A stretch of 64,000 nt of DNA from SMWC01 sp045561055 (GCA_045561055.1 JBJKYL010000017.1:342723-406722); one strand, 5' to 3'. Positions 25,191 to 34,882 are shown, numbered from the stretch's first letter. Numbers and translations: made by a program. The notes: a model not told the origin generated them from the letters alone.

Positions 25191-27248
25191 ATGTTTGAGA
25201 TGGCATTAAGTGCGCTCGAGATCGTCTTTGACCCTTCACGACTTATGTTTGTGGCTCTAGGAGTCATCATCGGTCTAGCGCTTGGGGTCATCCCAGGACT
25301 TAGCGGGATTGTCGGTCTATCTTTGCTTCTACCATTTACATTCAATATGGACCCATTCACGGCGCTTGCATTCCTAGTAGGACTACAGGCGGTTGTCGCC
25401 ACGTCAGACACCATTCCAGCAGTACTATTTGGTGTGCCAGGTACCGTTGGGTCAGCATCTACGATCCTCGACGGCCACCCCATGGCAAAACAGGGTCTAG
25501 CGGCGCGCGCTTTTGGAGCGGCTTTCTCTGCATCAGTACTTGGTGGACTTCTCGGTGCCCTTTTTCTAGCTTTAAGCGTCCCAATCTTGCGACCGTTCAT
25601 TCTAAGTTTCGGCTCCCCCGAGCTTCTCGCCTTTTGTATATTTGGATTGTCATTAATTGGCGTGCTAAGTGGCGGTAACGCGCTAAAAGGATTAGCTGCT
25701 GCTGCGATTGGGCTAATGATTGCTACCGTCGGTGAGGAACCGAATACGGCAATCGAACGTTGGACTTTTGGCTCTTTATATCTTCTTGAGGGGATACCGC
25801 TTGTACCCTTAGCGCTCGGATTATTCGCAATCCCGGAGATTGCAGAAATGACAATCAGTAAACGAGCTATACGAAAAGATCTTAGCGCTGCTACCGTAAA
25901 GGGGCAATTAGCAGGGGTCAAGGATACGTTATCCAACCTATCTCTTGTGTTCCGTGGCTCGGCAATTGGAAGCACTTTAGGCGCTGTACCCGGTATTGGT
26001 GCACCAGTAATTCCATGGATCGCTTATGGACACGCAATGCGAACAGAGAAAGGTGCTACAGAAACTTTCGGTAAAGGAGACGTCCGCGGAGTAATTGCAT
26101 CTGAAAGCTCAAACAACGCTAAAGAAGGCGGCGCACTGGTCTCTACAATTGCTTTTGGTGTGCCTGCCACGGCTGCAATGGCGTTATTACTTGGTGCTTT
26201 TTTGATTCATGGACTCTCTCCAGGTCCCGAAATGCTCACGGCTCGCCTAGATGTAACCTATACGCTTGTTTGGACAGTTGCGTTAGCAAATGTGCTTGGA
26301 TGTGGGATCTGTTTCATCTTTGCGCAACAACTTGCCGCAATCGCCCGCATTAGAGTAGGCATTCTAGCTCCCGTCGTACTATCGATTATTTTTATTGGTG
26401 CTTATCAAGCAACACGCCAGTGGGGTGATGTTGTCGCCTTACTCGGATTTGGACTGCTTGGATGGGCGATGAAACGGGCGGACTGGCCAAGACCCCCATT
26501 GTTGCTCGGTCTCGTGCTCGGCGGATTGCTAGAACGCTATATGTTTATTTCTTTCCAACGTTATGACACTGAATGGCTCTTTCGACCAATTGTCATCGGC
26601 GTCTTACTAATCACGATCTACAGTGTCCTAAAACCTATTGTTACTGACCTAATAAAGCGTCGCGGGGATCCGGCCGCTAAATTAATTTTTCGATTCAAAC
26701 CGCAGAGTGCCGATTCAGCACTCTGGTTTAACGTGGCAGTAATCGCGTTTTTCTTAACTGCAATTGCCGGCTCATGGCAATGGGACTTTGGTGCACGACT
26801 TGTGCCACAAATCGTTGGCTGGCTAGGCCTTCTCCTCGCCTCATGGCAATTACTAGTCACATTATTTATCAGCACGAAGTCTACTCCTGTGACGAACGCC
26901 TCTGATGGATCCGGGTCTAGCATGCACAATACAGACATGCCATCGAAGCTAGATGGCTTCAATGACATTGAATCATCACAATCCACCGTTCGCTATTTTG
27001 CATGGTGCTTCTTTACCCTCGGCGCCGCACTACTAATCGGTTTGCTACCCGCAATTCTCATCTTCTTATTAGGCTACCTACGTATAGAGGCAAAAGAAGG
27101 TTGGAAAACAACTTTAGCGGTTAGTCTCGGTGTATGGAGCGCGTCCTATTTTCTTTTTCACCAGTTGCTCAGAGTGCCCTGGCCCGCTTCGTACATTGGT
27201 GACTTTCTACCCGCCCTTAGAGCCTCGAGCATCACCAACCTTCTTTAG
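25191..27248 (+). CDS. TctA-TctB fusion: membrane component of a tripartite tricarboxylate transporter
   Basis: A 685-residue membrane protein. Residues 1 to about 500 are TctA, with its signature GLALGVIPGLSGIVG and repeats such as GLQAVVATSDTIPAVLFGVP and VPGIGAPVIPWIAYGHAM. From about residue 510 to the end lies a second, shorter unit with four hydrophobic segments (LWFNVAVIAFFLTAIAGSW and RYFAWCFFTLGAALLIGLL), the layout of the small subunit TctB. Normally these are separate genes. Upstream TctC completes a full sodium- or proton-driven carboxylate importer in two genes. Confidence 0.88.
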   Translation: MFEMALSALEIVFDPSRLMFVALGVIIGLALGVIPGLSGIVGLSLLLPFTFNMDPFTALAFLVGLQAVVATSDTIPAVLFGVPGTVGSASTILDGHPMAKQGLAARAFGAAFSASVLGGLLGALFLALSVPILRPFILSFGSPELLAFCIFGLSLIGVLSGGNALKGLAAAAIGLMIATVGEEPNTAIERWTFGSLYLLEGIPLVPLALGLFAIPEIAEMTISKRAIRKDLSAATVKGQLAGVKDTLSNLSLVFRGSAIGSTLGAVPGIGAPVIPWIAYGHAMRTEKGATETFGKGDVRGVIASESSNNAKEGGALVSTIAFGVPATAAMALLLGAFLIHGLSPGPEMLTARLDVTYTLVWTVALANVLGCGICFIFAQQLAAIARIRVGILAPVVLSIIFIGAYQATRQWGDVVALLGFGLLGWAMKRADWPRPPLLLGLVLGGLLERYMFISFQRYDTEWLFRPIVIGVLLITIYSVLKPIVTDLIKRRGDPAAKLIFRFKPQSADSALWFNVAVIAFFLTAIAGSWQWDFGARLVPQIVGWLGLLLASWQLLVTLFISTKSTPVTNASDGSGSSMHNTDMPSKLDGFNDIESSQSTVRYFAWCFFTLGAALLIGLLPAILIFLLGYLRIEAKEGWKTTLAVSLGVWSASYFLFHQLLRVPWPASYIGDFLPALRASSITNLL

Positions 27249-27286
27249 CTCTCACTGAATTCTGTAGAGAGTTCATCCCTATGATC

Positions 27287-27772
27287 TTAATCGCCTCTAT
27301 CAAGTAACAAGACGCCGTCTTCATCGACAAAAACTCGATCGCCGGGATGGCACACAGTATCGTCGAACATTATCGACAACTCTACCTCCCCAACATCTTT
27401 GCGTATAGACTTCTTCGGCGTTGTGGCAAGCGCGATGAGACCGATGTCGAGTTTAGCTAGTGCCACGCTATCTCTAACGCAACCGAAAATGACAATACCT
27501 TCCCATCCGTTATCACAAGCCATCCCCGCTATCACGTCGCCTACGAGCGCACATTGATATGAACCACCTCCATCCACGACCATAACTTTGCCATCACCCG
27601 GCATCTGCACGAGTTCACGGACACGGGAGTTATCTTCAAAACATTTAATAGTCGTCGCAAATCCGGAGAATTTTGTACGACCACCAAAATGGGTGAGAAC
27701 CGTAGACGGCACCCGCGCCCTCGCCAGATATTCATCGTAGAGATCACAAGTAGAAGTGAAATCGCAACTCAT
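27287..27772 (-). CDS. RraA-like / 4-hydroxy-4-methyl-2-oxoglutarate aldolase family protein
   Basis: The start is ATG 27772, with AAGGA eight bases before it; a TTG 15 bases further upstream is less likely. The 161-residue protein has the RraA-family pattern CDLYDEY near the start. The metal and substrate loop is GDVIAGMACDNGWEGIVIFG followed by CVRD, where Asp and Arg are the class II pyruvate-aldolase ligands. Such proteins either inhibit RNase E or cleave 4-hydroxy-4-methyl-2-oxoglutarate and oxaloacetate at the end of aromatic ring degradation. Standing next to a carboxylate transporter and a UbiD operon, the aldolase role is attractive but unproven. Confidence 0.87.
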   Translation of the reverse strand: MSCDFTSTCDLYDEYLARARVPSTVLTHFGGRTKFSGFATTIKCFEDNSRVRELVQMPGDGKVMVVDGGGSYQCALVGDVIAGMACDNGWEGIVIFGCVRDSVALAKLDIGLIALATTPKKSIRKDVGEVELSIMFDDTVCHPGDRVFVDEDGVLLLDRGD

Positions 27773-27818
27773 CAATTTTTCCTTCAAACATTAGAAACGT
27801 AACTCATACACGTTTTGT

Positions 27819-28595
27819 TCAAGTTTCAGCTTTAGCTTCCTGCCAGAACGACTCAAGACGATCGCTATCAAATGCTTGCCAGTCACCTTCAGCTTTTCCG
27901 ACTTTCTCCTCAACTCGATTGAAACGTTCGATAAACCGAACGTTTGCATCGCGTAGACAGGTTTCCGGGTCCAACTTTAGATGTCGACAGACATTCACCA
28001 AGGAAAACAGTACATCTCCCATTTCAGCACTGACTGCTTCCCTATCACCTCGGCTAATAGCCTCATCAAGTTCCGTTAATTCTTCGTCAAGTTTAGCCCT
28101 TGGGCCCGCCAGTCCGGGCCAATCGAAACCGACAAGCGCCGCTCGACGTCCCAGTTTCGCGGCCTTAGTCAACGCTGGTAGCATCTTAGGAATCCCTCCT
28201 AAAACACCAGAATCACCTCTCTCCTTCCGTTCCGACCGTTTCAATATCTCCCACGCCTCAGTCTGTAAATCGGGGTCTAAAACGGTATCATTCCCAAAAA
28301 CATGTGGGTGGCGACGCGTCATTTTATCGCAGATACTCTCTACAACCGCCGAGAAATCGAACGCGTTAGCCTCTTCTGCCATGCGTGCGTGGTAAACGAC
28401 TTGGAGTAGCAAATCTCCAAGCTCATCCTTGAGATCAATAAGATTCTCCCTGTCTACGGCGTCCGCAACCTCATAAGCTTCCTCAATGGTATAGGGAGCG
28501 ATCGTCTTGAAGGTCTGCGCACGATCCCAAGGACAGCCATTTTCTGGATGACGGAGTCGCGCCATGATATCAAGTAATTTATTCATTATTAGCAT
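27819..28595 (-). CDS. mazG: Nucleoside triphosphate pyrophosphohydrolase MazG
   Basis: MazG (258 residues) hydrolyses nucleoside triphosphates to monophosphates and pyrophosphate, cleaning damaged nucleotides and affecting (p)ppGpp levels. Two MazG domains are visible. The first has LRHPENGCPWDRAQTFKTIA and EEAYEVADAV with DELGDLLLQVVYHA; the second has LDEELTELDEAISRGD and AEMGDVLFSLVNVCR. These carry the EExxE...ExxD metal motifs. ATG 28595 or ATG 28586 could start it. The gene begins 2 bases after the Nudix stop, so they are probably co-transcribed, pairing two nucleotide-cleaning enzymes. Confidence 0.95.
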   Translation of the reverse strand: MLIMNKLLDIMARLRHPENGCPWDRAQTFKTIAPYTIEEAYEVADAVDRENLIDLKDELGDLLLQVVYHARMAEEANAFDFSAVVESICDKMTRRHPHVFGNDTVLDPDLQTEAWEILKRSERKERGDSGVLGGIPKMLPALTKAAKLGRRAALVGFDWPGLAGPRAKLDEELTELDEAISRGDREAVSAEMGDVLFSLVNVCRHLKLDPETCLRDANVRFIERFNRVEEKVGKAEGDWQAFDSDRLESFWQEAKAET

Positions 28596-28597
28596 AT

Positions 28598-29221
28598 CTA
28601 ATTGTTAAACATAGATATAATATTAATAAATTTTTTTAGGATAGCCGCTGTAGCTCCCCAAACATAATGCTCAGCATAGTCAAAATCATACATTTTCATA
28701 ATAGTCCCGAACCGTTCCCGCTGAGTTAGGCGAATATTTCCCTTAGCGAGCAAAAATGTCAGTGGCACCTCGAAAACTTCCGCAACCTCGCTTTGCTCAG
28801 GAATCGCCACAAATTCGTTTGATACGAAACAGACGATGGGTGTGATGACGTAGCCCGTACCCGTTAAAAAGTCTTGCATGGTTCCGGCAACCGAAACCAG
28901 AGACCTATCAAGCCCTACCTCCTCTTGAGCCTCTCTTAGAGCTGCTTCAATTGGACCGGAATCGGTTCTCTCAAGTTGCCCCCCGGGGAAACTCACCTGA
29001 CCCGCGTGATCACTTAAATGGTCAGCTCTCTTGGTCAATAAAACCTGCAACCCGCTTGGCCGTTCGATAAGCGCTAGCAAAACAGCAGCCGGTTTCGGAG
29101 AATCGTTAAGGTAATCAAGCAATTCCGGCGAAACCGGCCCTTGTACCTGATCTAAAAACCGAGTCGCCGCGCTTACAGGAGCAGGCGCCTCGGCAAGCTG
29201 CTTTTCAATCAACGCACGCAA
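28598..29221 (-). CDS. Nudix hydrolase, CoA pyrophosphatase type (NudL-like)
   Basis: A 207-residue Nudix protein. The Nudix box is GGQLERTD followed by REAQEEVGL, and just before it stands LLTKRADHLSDHAGQVSFPG. That segment matches the UPF0035 motif of CoA pyrophosphatases, which split CoA into 4'-phosphopantetheine and 3',5'-ADP. It begins with TTG (29221) with AAGGG at about ten bases, and no better start is seen. The fumC stop lies 6 bases upstream on the same strand, so fumC, nudL-like and mazG form a unit. Confidence 0.9.
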   Translation of the reverse strand: MRALIEKQLAEAPAPVSAATRFLDQVQGPVSPELLDYLNDSPKPAAVLLALIERPSGLQVLLTKRADHLSDHAGQVSFPGGQLERTDSGPIEAALREAQEEVGLDRSLVSVAGTMQDFLTGTGYVITPIVCFVSNEFVAIPEQSEVAEVFEVPLTFLLAKGNIRLTQRERFGTIMKMYDFDYAEHYVWGATAAILKKFINIISMFNN

Positions 29222-29227
29222 AGATAT

Positions 29228-30613
29228 TTAACCCTTAATCCCGCCTCGCGTTAGCTCCATCGGATCGAGTAAATCTTTGAGATCCTTCTCGCTTAAATCA
29301 GTTTCCTCCGCCGCTACTTCCTGAATTGCACGACCATCCTTGTAGGCCTGCTTAGCCACGGCAGCACCCTTCTCATACCCAATGACCGAATTCAGGGCCG
29401 TCACAAGAATCGGATTACGTTCTAGCGTCTCCTGAAGACGCGTTTCATTTACTACGAACCCCTCAATAGCTGAATCCGCAAGCACACGAGCTGAGTTACC
29501 TAGTAGCTCGATACTTTGCAAAAGATTGTACGCCACCACGGGAAGCATGACGTTGAGCTGAAAGTTACCAGACTGGCCAGCTATCGTAATCGTGGCATCG
29601 TTACCGATTACCTGCGCCGAAGACATTGCCACAGCTTCTGGAATGACGGGATTCACCTTGCCAGGCATTATGCTGCTGCCAGGCTGTAGCGCAGGAAGTG
29701 AAATTTCAGCGAGCCCAGCTAATGGCCCGCTATTCATCCAGCGTAAATCGTTAGCGATCTTCATCAAGCTCACTGCAGTAGTCTTGAGCTGACCGGAAAG
29801 CTCAACAGCCGTGTCCTGGCTACTCATCGCTTCAAAATAGTTGTCAGTAGAACAAAAACCGATACTGGTTTTACTAGCAAGCTCTTCACATACACGAACT
29901 GCAAACTCAGGATGAGCATTGATCCCAGTCCCAACCGCTGTACCACCCTGTGTGAGACTGCTTAACCTCGGCAAAACACCTTCGATCCGATCATAATTGG
30001 ATATAACCTGTGCATGCCAACCAGATAATTCCTGATCTAATGTGACAGGCATAGCGTCCATGAGATGCGTGCGCCCAGTCTTAACAATATCGCCAAGCAG
30101 CCTACCCTTGCGTTGAATCGCATCTGATAAGTGGCGAAGCGAGGGCAACAGCACCTCCGTGACGGCAAGAGCAGCACTCACATGTATAGCCGAAGGAATC
30201 ACGTCGTTGCTACTTTGCCCCATGTTCACGTGATCGTTAGGATGAACACTAAGTCCCGACGCCTCACTCGCTAAATGCGCGATAACCTCGTTCGCATTCA
30301 TATTAGAACTGGTTCCTGAGCCAGTTTGGAATACATCTATCGGAAACTCAGTATCATGATCACCGCTAGCGACCGCAGCCGCTGCCGTCTTGATGGCCTC
30401 AGCGATATCGCTAGACAATAGCTCCAATCTTGAGTTGGTAGCGGCAGCTGCCGCTTTGATCAGCCCGAGCCCACGAATGAAATAGCGTGGCATGGTAAGA
30501 CCGCTAATGGGAAAATTATTGATGGCTCGCTGTGTCTGCGCACCCCAAAGAGCTTCCGAAGGGACTTCCAACGTACCCATACTATCTCGCTCGGTTCGTG
30601 TTTTGCTTACCAT
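29228..30613 (-). CDS. fumC: Class II fumarate hydratase
   Basis: FumC (461 residues) hydrates fumarate to malate in the TCA cycle and has no iron-sulfur cluster. It has TERDSMGTLEVPSEALWGAQ near the start, HLMDAMPVTLDQELSG, and the superfamily signature GSSIMPGKVNPVIPEA at about residue 318. AAGGAT at 8 bases supports ATG 30613. It is divergent from purB, another member of the same fumarase/aspartase superfamily, about 120 bases away. The relation is coincidental or an old tandem arrangement. Confidence 0.96.
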   Translation of the reverse strand: MVSKTRTERDSMGTLEVPSEALWGAQTQRAINNFPISGLTMPRYFIRGLGLIKAAAAATNSRLELLSSDIAEAIKTAAAAVASGDHDTEFPIDVFQTGSGTSSNMNANEVIAHLASEASGLSVHPNDHVNMGQSSNDVIPSAIHVSAALAVTEVLLPSLRHLSDAIQRKGRLLGDIVKTGRTHLMDAMPVTLDQELSGWHAQVISNYDRIEGVLPRLSSLTQGGTAVGTGINAHPEFAVRVCEELASKTSIGFCSTDNYFEAMSSQDTAVELSGQLKTTAVSLMKIANDLRWMNSGPLAGLAEISLPALQPGSSIMPGKVNPVIPEAVAMSSAQVIGNDATITIAGQSGNFQLNVMLPVVAYNLLQSIELLGNSARVLADSAIEGFVVNETRLQETLERNPILVTALNSVIGYEKGAAVAKQAYKDGRAIQEVAAEETDLSEKDLKDLLDPMELTRGGIKG

Positions 30614-30736
30614 AGTGAATCCTTACTCTCTTTTCATGGTTACTACCAGCCCTAGCTCCCCGGCGTCGGAGAAACCCCGGGAACAGTGTATGATGCTCAC
30701 TCCGCAACTGCTTGTATAGGGACACCGAGTAAACCT

Positions 30737-32108
30737 GTGGATCCTACTACACTAATAGCACTATCACCGTTAGACGGGCGCTACTCCGCAAAGGCCGCGC
30801 CACTGCGCGAGTACCTGTCCGAATATGCTCTGATCCGTTATCGCACTTTGATTGAAGTGCGCTGGCTCCAGCATTTAGCTAACGAGTCAGCTCTGAGCGA
30901 ACTCGGCCCGCTCAATGAATCTGTCGAGGACGCTCTAAAACAGGTTACTGATCGCTTCAGCCTTGATGATGCCCAGCATGTCAAAATGTTCGAAGCGGCA
31001 ACCAATCACGATGTTAAAGCAGTCGAATATTTTCTTCGGAACAAGCTAGAGAATGTTTCGGATTCAGCAACTGATCTTTTGCTCATTTATCCATTTTGCA
31101 TGCACTTCTGAAGACATTAATAACTTGTCTTACGCGCTAATGCTTAAAGATGTGCGGGAACTCGTGTTGATGCCAAACATGGAGGCAATCACAAAACAAT
31201 TACAGGCTCTCGCCCATGAATTTGCCGACATACCAATGCTCGCACGGACACATGGTCAGCCAGCAAGTCCAACGACTCTCGGCAAGGAACTTGCCAACGT
31301 CGTATATCGCATGAGAAAACAAACCGAGCGTTTTATTAAAATACCGATCACCGGAAAAATTAACGGTGCAGTCGGAAACTTCAACGCGCACCTTGCTGCT
31401 TACCCGGATGCCGATTGGCCCGCTATATCTGGTCGCTTTATTGATTCACTAGATCTTTTGCCCACTCCCTATACTACCCAAATTGAGCCTCACGATTGGA
31501 TTGCTGAGTACGCACAAGCACTTAACCTGTTCAATACAGTACTGCTCGACCTCTGTCAGGATCTCTGGGGATATGTGAGCCTAGGCTATTTTAAATCTCG
31601 TCTCGTTAGCGGCGAAATCGGATCATCAACGATGCCGCACAAAGTCAACCCAATCGAATTTGAAAATGCGGAAGGGAACCTAGGCATTGCTAACGCGCTT
31701 TTAACATTTCTTGCCGAGAAGCTTCCTCGATCGCGGTTTCAAAGAGACCTCACCGATTCTACGGTACTTCGCAACGTCGGCGTTGCGCTGGGACATAGTC
31801 TCATCGCAATTGAGTCGGCAAGTCGCGGGCTTGGAAAGCTTGAAGCAGACAAGCAGCGGATAGCGTCAGATCTGAACGGTAGTGTCGAAGTCCTTGCGGA
31901 AGCTATCCAGACCTGCATGCGCCGCTATGGAATAGCAGATGCCTACGAACAACTTAAAGCATTAACCCGTGGACAGGAGATAACAGAAGAAAAGTTAGAA
32001 ATATTCATCAGCTCATTGGAAATTCCAGAGGCGGAACGGCAGCGGCTACTTGACCTAAAACCAGCAACTTATATCGGCCTTGCCGCGCAGCTCGCGCGAG
32101 AGATCTAG
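30737..32108 (+). CDS. purB: Adenylosuccinate lyase, with a one-base frameshift
   Basis: PurB acts twice in purine synthesis (SAICAR to AICAR, and adenylosuccinate to AMP). GTG 30737 gives VDPTTLIALSPLDGRYS, the family N-terminus. The frame is broken after about 113 codons. A run of TTTT at 31077-31080 has one T too many: removing it gives DLCSFIHFACTSEDINN and joins to the second frame, which has the GSSTMPHKVNPIEFENAEGN signature. The repaired protein is about 456 residues, the normal length. PurB is needed for purine synthesis, so the break is probably a sequencing error. If real, the strain would be a purine auxotroph. Confidence 0.92.
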
Positions 32109-32191
32109 CTCGACCTTTGAAAAGCCCCAGTCGAAGCACTAGCGTATCATCGTATAAGACGGAATCGGTTCTCGAAAAGAGCTAAAGCTCG

Positions 32192-32653
32192 CTACCTTGG
32201 TCTGATTCTTGCTCCTGACATCCCCTTGCTTTCATCCGGCGGCTCTGGAAGTTTGCACTCTAGCGTGGCCCACTCGAGTTCACGATTTGCATCCAGATTA
32301 TTCATCATATAAGCCGCTGATTGTATGAAACTCATTTGACCGCGCAGCTCGTTTTCGAGATTCCTGATGTCCATTCTCGATAGTCGCGACCCAATTCGTA
32401 GTCTCCCCGTAAGATCACAACGGAAGCTTAGTTCATTTCCAAGTACTGAAAAATCCTCAAACCTGACCTCTCCGTTTGGCTTACGACCCCATGCCCAGGT
32501 GAAGTCGCTCTTCGGCAGATTCATCTGACCCGGGAAGCCACTACTAAACTGAGCGCCGACCGTATTTAAGACAAACAAATTTAATAGCAAACTAACGCCG
32601 ATCCGACCAATCGCACTTTGAAAGCCTTCTGTAGACCTAGCATCGAAAAACAT
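32192..32653 (-). CDS. Secreted protein, unknown function
   Basis: ATG 32653 is chosen because GAGGAG lies six bases before it, although the frame is open a further 75 bases. The 153-residue protein has a hydrophobic N-terminal segment (IGVSLLLNLFVLNTVGAQF), consistent with a signal peptide. The mature part has FTWAWGRKPNGEVRFEDFSV and two cysteines (FRCDL and LECKL) that may pair. No named family is recognised. It lies convergent with purB and upstream of a decayed gene remnant. Confidence 0.55.
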   Translation of the reverse strand: MFFDARSTEGFQSAIGRIGVSLLLNLFVLNTVGAQFSSGFPGQMNLPKSDFTWAWGRKPNGEVRFEDFSVLGNELSFRCDLTGRLRIGSRLSRMDIRNLENELRGQMSFIQSAAYMMNNLDANRELEWATLECKLPEPPDESKGMSGARIRPR

Positions 32654-32777
32654 AATTATCTCCTCGGACACCCGGCAAACCGATATTTTATTAACCCTGT
32701 TCCCGTGTAACCATGTGAACCGCATCAAAATAAAGACAGGGTAGATCCCCCAAATACGGTGCTGAGCTCCGATTGAT

Positions 32778-32885
32778 TTATAACACCTGGGTATCCACTA
32801 CCCACGGCCCCAAGAGTACCTCCGGATCGTACACAGTAACGTCATACCGGAACGTGTTTCCAATATGGGTAAAACGTTCGTCCAT
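32778..32885 (-). pseudogene. Short decayed C-terminus of a secreted family related to DUF6152-type proteins
   Basis: In the 450-base gap between 32653 and 33101 a minus-strand stretch of 35 codons reads MDERFTHIGNTFRYDVTVYD, then a hydrophobic PWVVDTQVL before TAA at 32778. The pattern 'ERF.R...L.Y..T..DP..' is the same as in the paralogues at 34986 and 59480 (YFERFSLSADSALLNYSITI and SATDPLMFTEP). Upstream the matching sequence (LNDRGDEW) continues in another frame, so at least one frameshift has occurred. No start signal is present. I read it as a remnant of a gene of this family; the rest of the gap holds nothing I can identify. Confidence 0.45.
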
Positions 32886-33100
32886 TCATCTCCACGATCA
32901 TTTAACTTCAATCCAAACTAAATAACATAAAGTATTATGCCTTGTGTACAATCCTTATATAGGAAACCACTCACGTGCACGCATAACTCCCTAACCTACT
33001 TTGAGCTAGTATAACTTCCAGATAGAACCCATAAATTAATATCTCAAAGTATCCCCTCTAAATGCTTGGCTCATATTCCACAAATATTAAAAGGACTGCT

Positions 33101-33781
33101 ATGATCTCTAGGAAGGCTCACCGTAGCGCAATGTTGTTCACCGTAATTTCCATATCTGGAATACTAACCGGGCAGGCGCAAGCTCCTCTCGATACAGAGG
33201 AATCAAAAATTCTTTACGCCCTCGGTATTGCCCTTGCCCAGAACCTCGATACACTCAACCTAACCGCGGATGAACTCGTGCTGGTAAACCAAGGCATTGC
33301 CGATGGCGTCTTGGCCCGGGATCAACGAGTTGACATGCAGGAGTACGGTCCCAAGCTTCAAGCTTTCGCTGAACAACGTGTCGGCATCACAACGAGTGCA
33401 GCGCAAGCCGAAGGGGAACTATTCCTAGAACAAATGGCAAATGAAGCAGGTGCTATACGAACAGCTTCCGGTTTGGTATCCATCGAAACGGTCACGGGAA
33501 CAGGTGCGACCCCTGCAGCGATGGATACTGTTACGGTTCACTACCACGGTACTTTCACAGACGGATCAGTTTTCGATAGCTCTGTTGAACGTGGTGAACC
33601 GGCGAGCTTTGCGCTAAATCAAGTCATCCCATGCTGGACGGAAGGCCTACAGCTCATGCAAGTCGGCGGTAAGAGTCGTATCGTCTGCCCTTCCGATATC
33701 GCATACGGCGATCAGGGAAGGCCTGGGATTCCACCCGCCTCCGTCCTCGTATTCGAAATCGATTTACTCGCGATCGAATAA
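33101..33781 (+). CDS. FKBP-type peptidyl-prolyl isomerase, periplasmic
   Basis: ATG 33101 is preferred over an upstream in-frame ATG because AAGGA lies just before it and a signal peptide follows (SAMLFTVISISGILTGQAQA). The 226-residue protein has an N-terminal FKBP dimerisation domain (ILYALGIALAQNLDTLNL) and a C-terminal isomerase domain. The isomerase signatures are DTVTVHYHGTFTDGSVFDSS and GLQLMQVGGKSRIVCPSDIAYG. Its layout resembles FkpA and Mip, which help fold exported proteins. It stands alone on the plus strand, convergent with a secreted protein. Confidence 0.93.
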   Translation: MISRKAHRSAMLFTVISISGILTGQAQAPLDTEESKILYALGIALAQNLDTLNLTADELVLVNQGIADGVLARDQRVDMQEYGPKLQAFAEQRVGITTSAAQAEGELFLEQMANEAGAIRTASGLVSIETVTGTGATPAAMDTVTVHYHGTFTDGSVFDSSVERGEPASFALNQVIPCWTEGLQLMQVGGKSRIVCPSDIAYGDQGRPGIPPASVLVFEIDLLAIE

Positions 33782-33804
33782 CGGCAGACGAAAAGCAACC
33801 GTAG

Positions 33805-34473
33805 TTATCTTGGATGTAAGGTGAGACTCGGTGGATCACCGACCCAACGTTCCCCGGTTTCTACGCGGTTTTTCTGAATTTCGCCGTTATCATCCGAATA
33901 AAACTCGTATCGGATCCTTCTACCTTCAACGTCCAGGATACCGAGAGACTGTTGAAAAAGTACCGGTGGCGGCGAATTAATTGAGACCGTTGCTTCTACT
34001 ATGTATAGCCGCCGTACATGCCGAAATATCCCAGCGTAAGTTCGTGTTTGATCACCGTTCGTAATGTGCAACTGATGTCCCGCGATACGATCATAGGCCG
34101 CCCAAGAATCATAGGTTAGTTCGCCACCTCGTTTCCTTATATTCCACGCTGCATAGTCGACCGCACCTAAAATATCGCCTGGCAAATCGTCCCCCCTAGT
34201 GCGCGAATCACGTTCTCTTAACAAACGCTCGGCATCCGTATAGTCAACCACAGTGACTGAGTAACGATTGGGACCATAATTCGCTGTATAAACCCGAGCA
34301 GGAAGAAGTGCGCGGTATTCAGAAAGGTATGTCGTTTCCGTTATCTCTGGATCACCGGCAAAGTTAATGGTGAACTGATCGGTTAGGTTCGCGTATTCGA
34401 TCCACTCCTGTGTTAAACCGATACCTGGAGAAAAAACAACAACCAAAGTAGCAAGCAATATTGATACACGCAT
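33805..34473 (-). CDS. Secreted protein, unknown function
   Basis: ATG 34473 is supported by GGAGG five bases upstream. The 222-residue protein has a signal peptide (VSILLATLVVVFSPGIGLTQ) and a beta-rich mature part with DQFTINFAGDPEITETTY and GPNRYSVTVVDYTDAERLL. It ends in WVGDPPSLTLHP. No cysteine is seen in the mature part and no named family is recognised. It lies 31 bases downstream of the short DUF6152 gene, likely in the same transcript, so it may share that protein's role. Confidence 0.6.
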   Translation of the reverse strand: MRVSILLATLVVVFSPGIGLTQEWIEYANLTDQFTINFAGDPEITETTYLSEYRALLPARVYTANYGPNRYSVTVVDYTDAERLLRERDSRTRGDDLPGDILGAVDYAAWNIRKRGGELTYDSWAAYDRIAGHQLHITNGDQTRTYAGIFRHVRRLYIVEATVSINSPPPVLFQQSLGILDVEGRRIRYEFYSDDNGEIQKNRVETGERWVGDPPSLTLHPR

Positions 34474-34504
34474 ATCCACCTCCAAAAAATTGCGGCGCTA
34501 GGTC

Positions 34505-34882
34505 TCAGTCGAACTCTTTCTCAACACCGGCTTCGTTAGTAATGTACCCGAGCAAACAGCCAGATGAACCGTCCTTGAGGGGATGACAGCGAACAGATAT
34601 ATCGTCTCCGACCTGAACCATCTCCGTAGTCCAACCCTTCCGAAAAAGCGTTCTCGCCGCCGCACCCTCAAGAACCCACAAATCTGGTTCATCGTTAGAG
34701 CCTAAGACCTCTAGGTAAACCCAAGAATGCGGGTTCAACCAATGAATCTCTCGTACCGTACCTTCCATGACCAAGTACTCAGCCCTGATAAAATTCTGAT
34801 GAGAATGATGCGCTGCTGCTGGGAGAACCGTGAAAACTAATACAACAAATACAAAGGTAATGTTGTTCCTAAACACATTCAT
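34505..34882 (-). CDS. DUF6152-family secreted protein, short form
   Basis: A 125-residue secreted protein that is one DUF6152 domain only. The signal peptide ends PAAA, and the mature protein would start HHSHQNF. Then come LVMEGTVREIHWLNPHSWVY and a beta barrel-like part with VLEGAAARTLFRKGW and VGDDISVRCHP. AAGGATCTCGAT precedes the ATG. Function of the family is unknown. It shares the HH start and the NPH motif with six longer paralogues in this window, and it is the simplest version of that domain here. A cysteine pair (VRCHP and SGCLLG) may form a disulfide. Confidence 0.85.
   Translation of the reverse strand: MNVFRNNITFVFVVLVFTVLPAAAHHSHQNFIRAEYLVMEGTVREIHWLNPHSWVYLEVLGSNDEPDLWVLEGAAARTLFRKGWTTEMVQVGDDISVRCHPLKDGSSGCLLGYITNEAGVEKEFD

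Noticed and set aside
26618..26986. 122-codon minus-strand frame inside the TctA-TctB fusion
   Set aside because: Antisense to a well supported membrane protein; composition does not look like a real protein.
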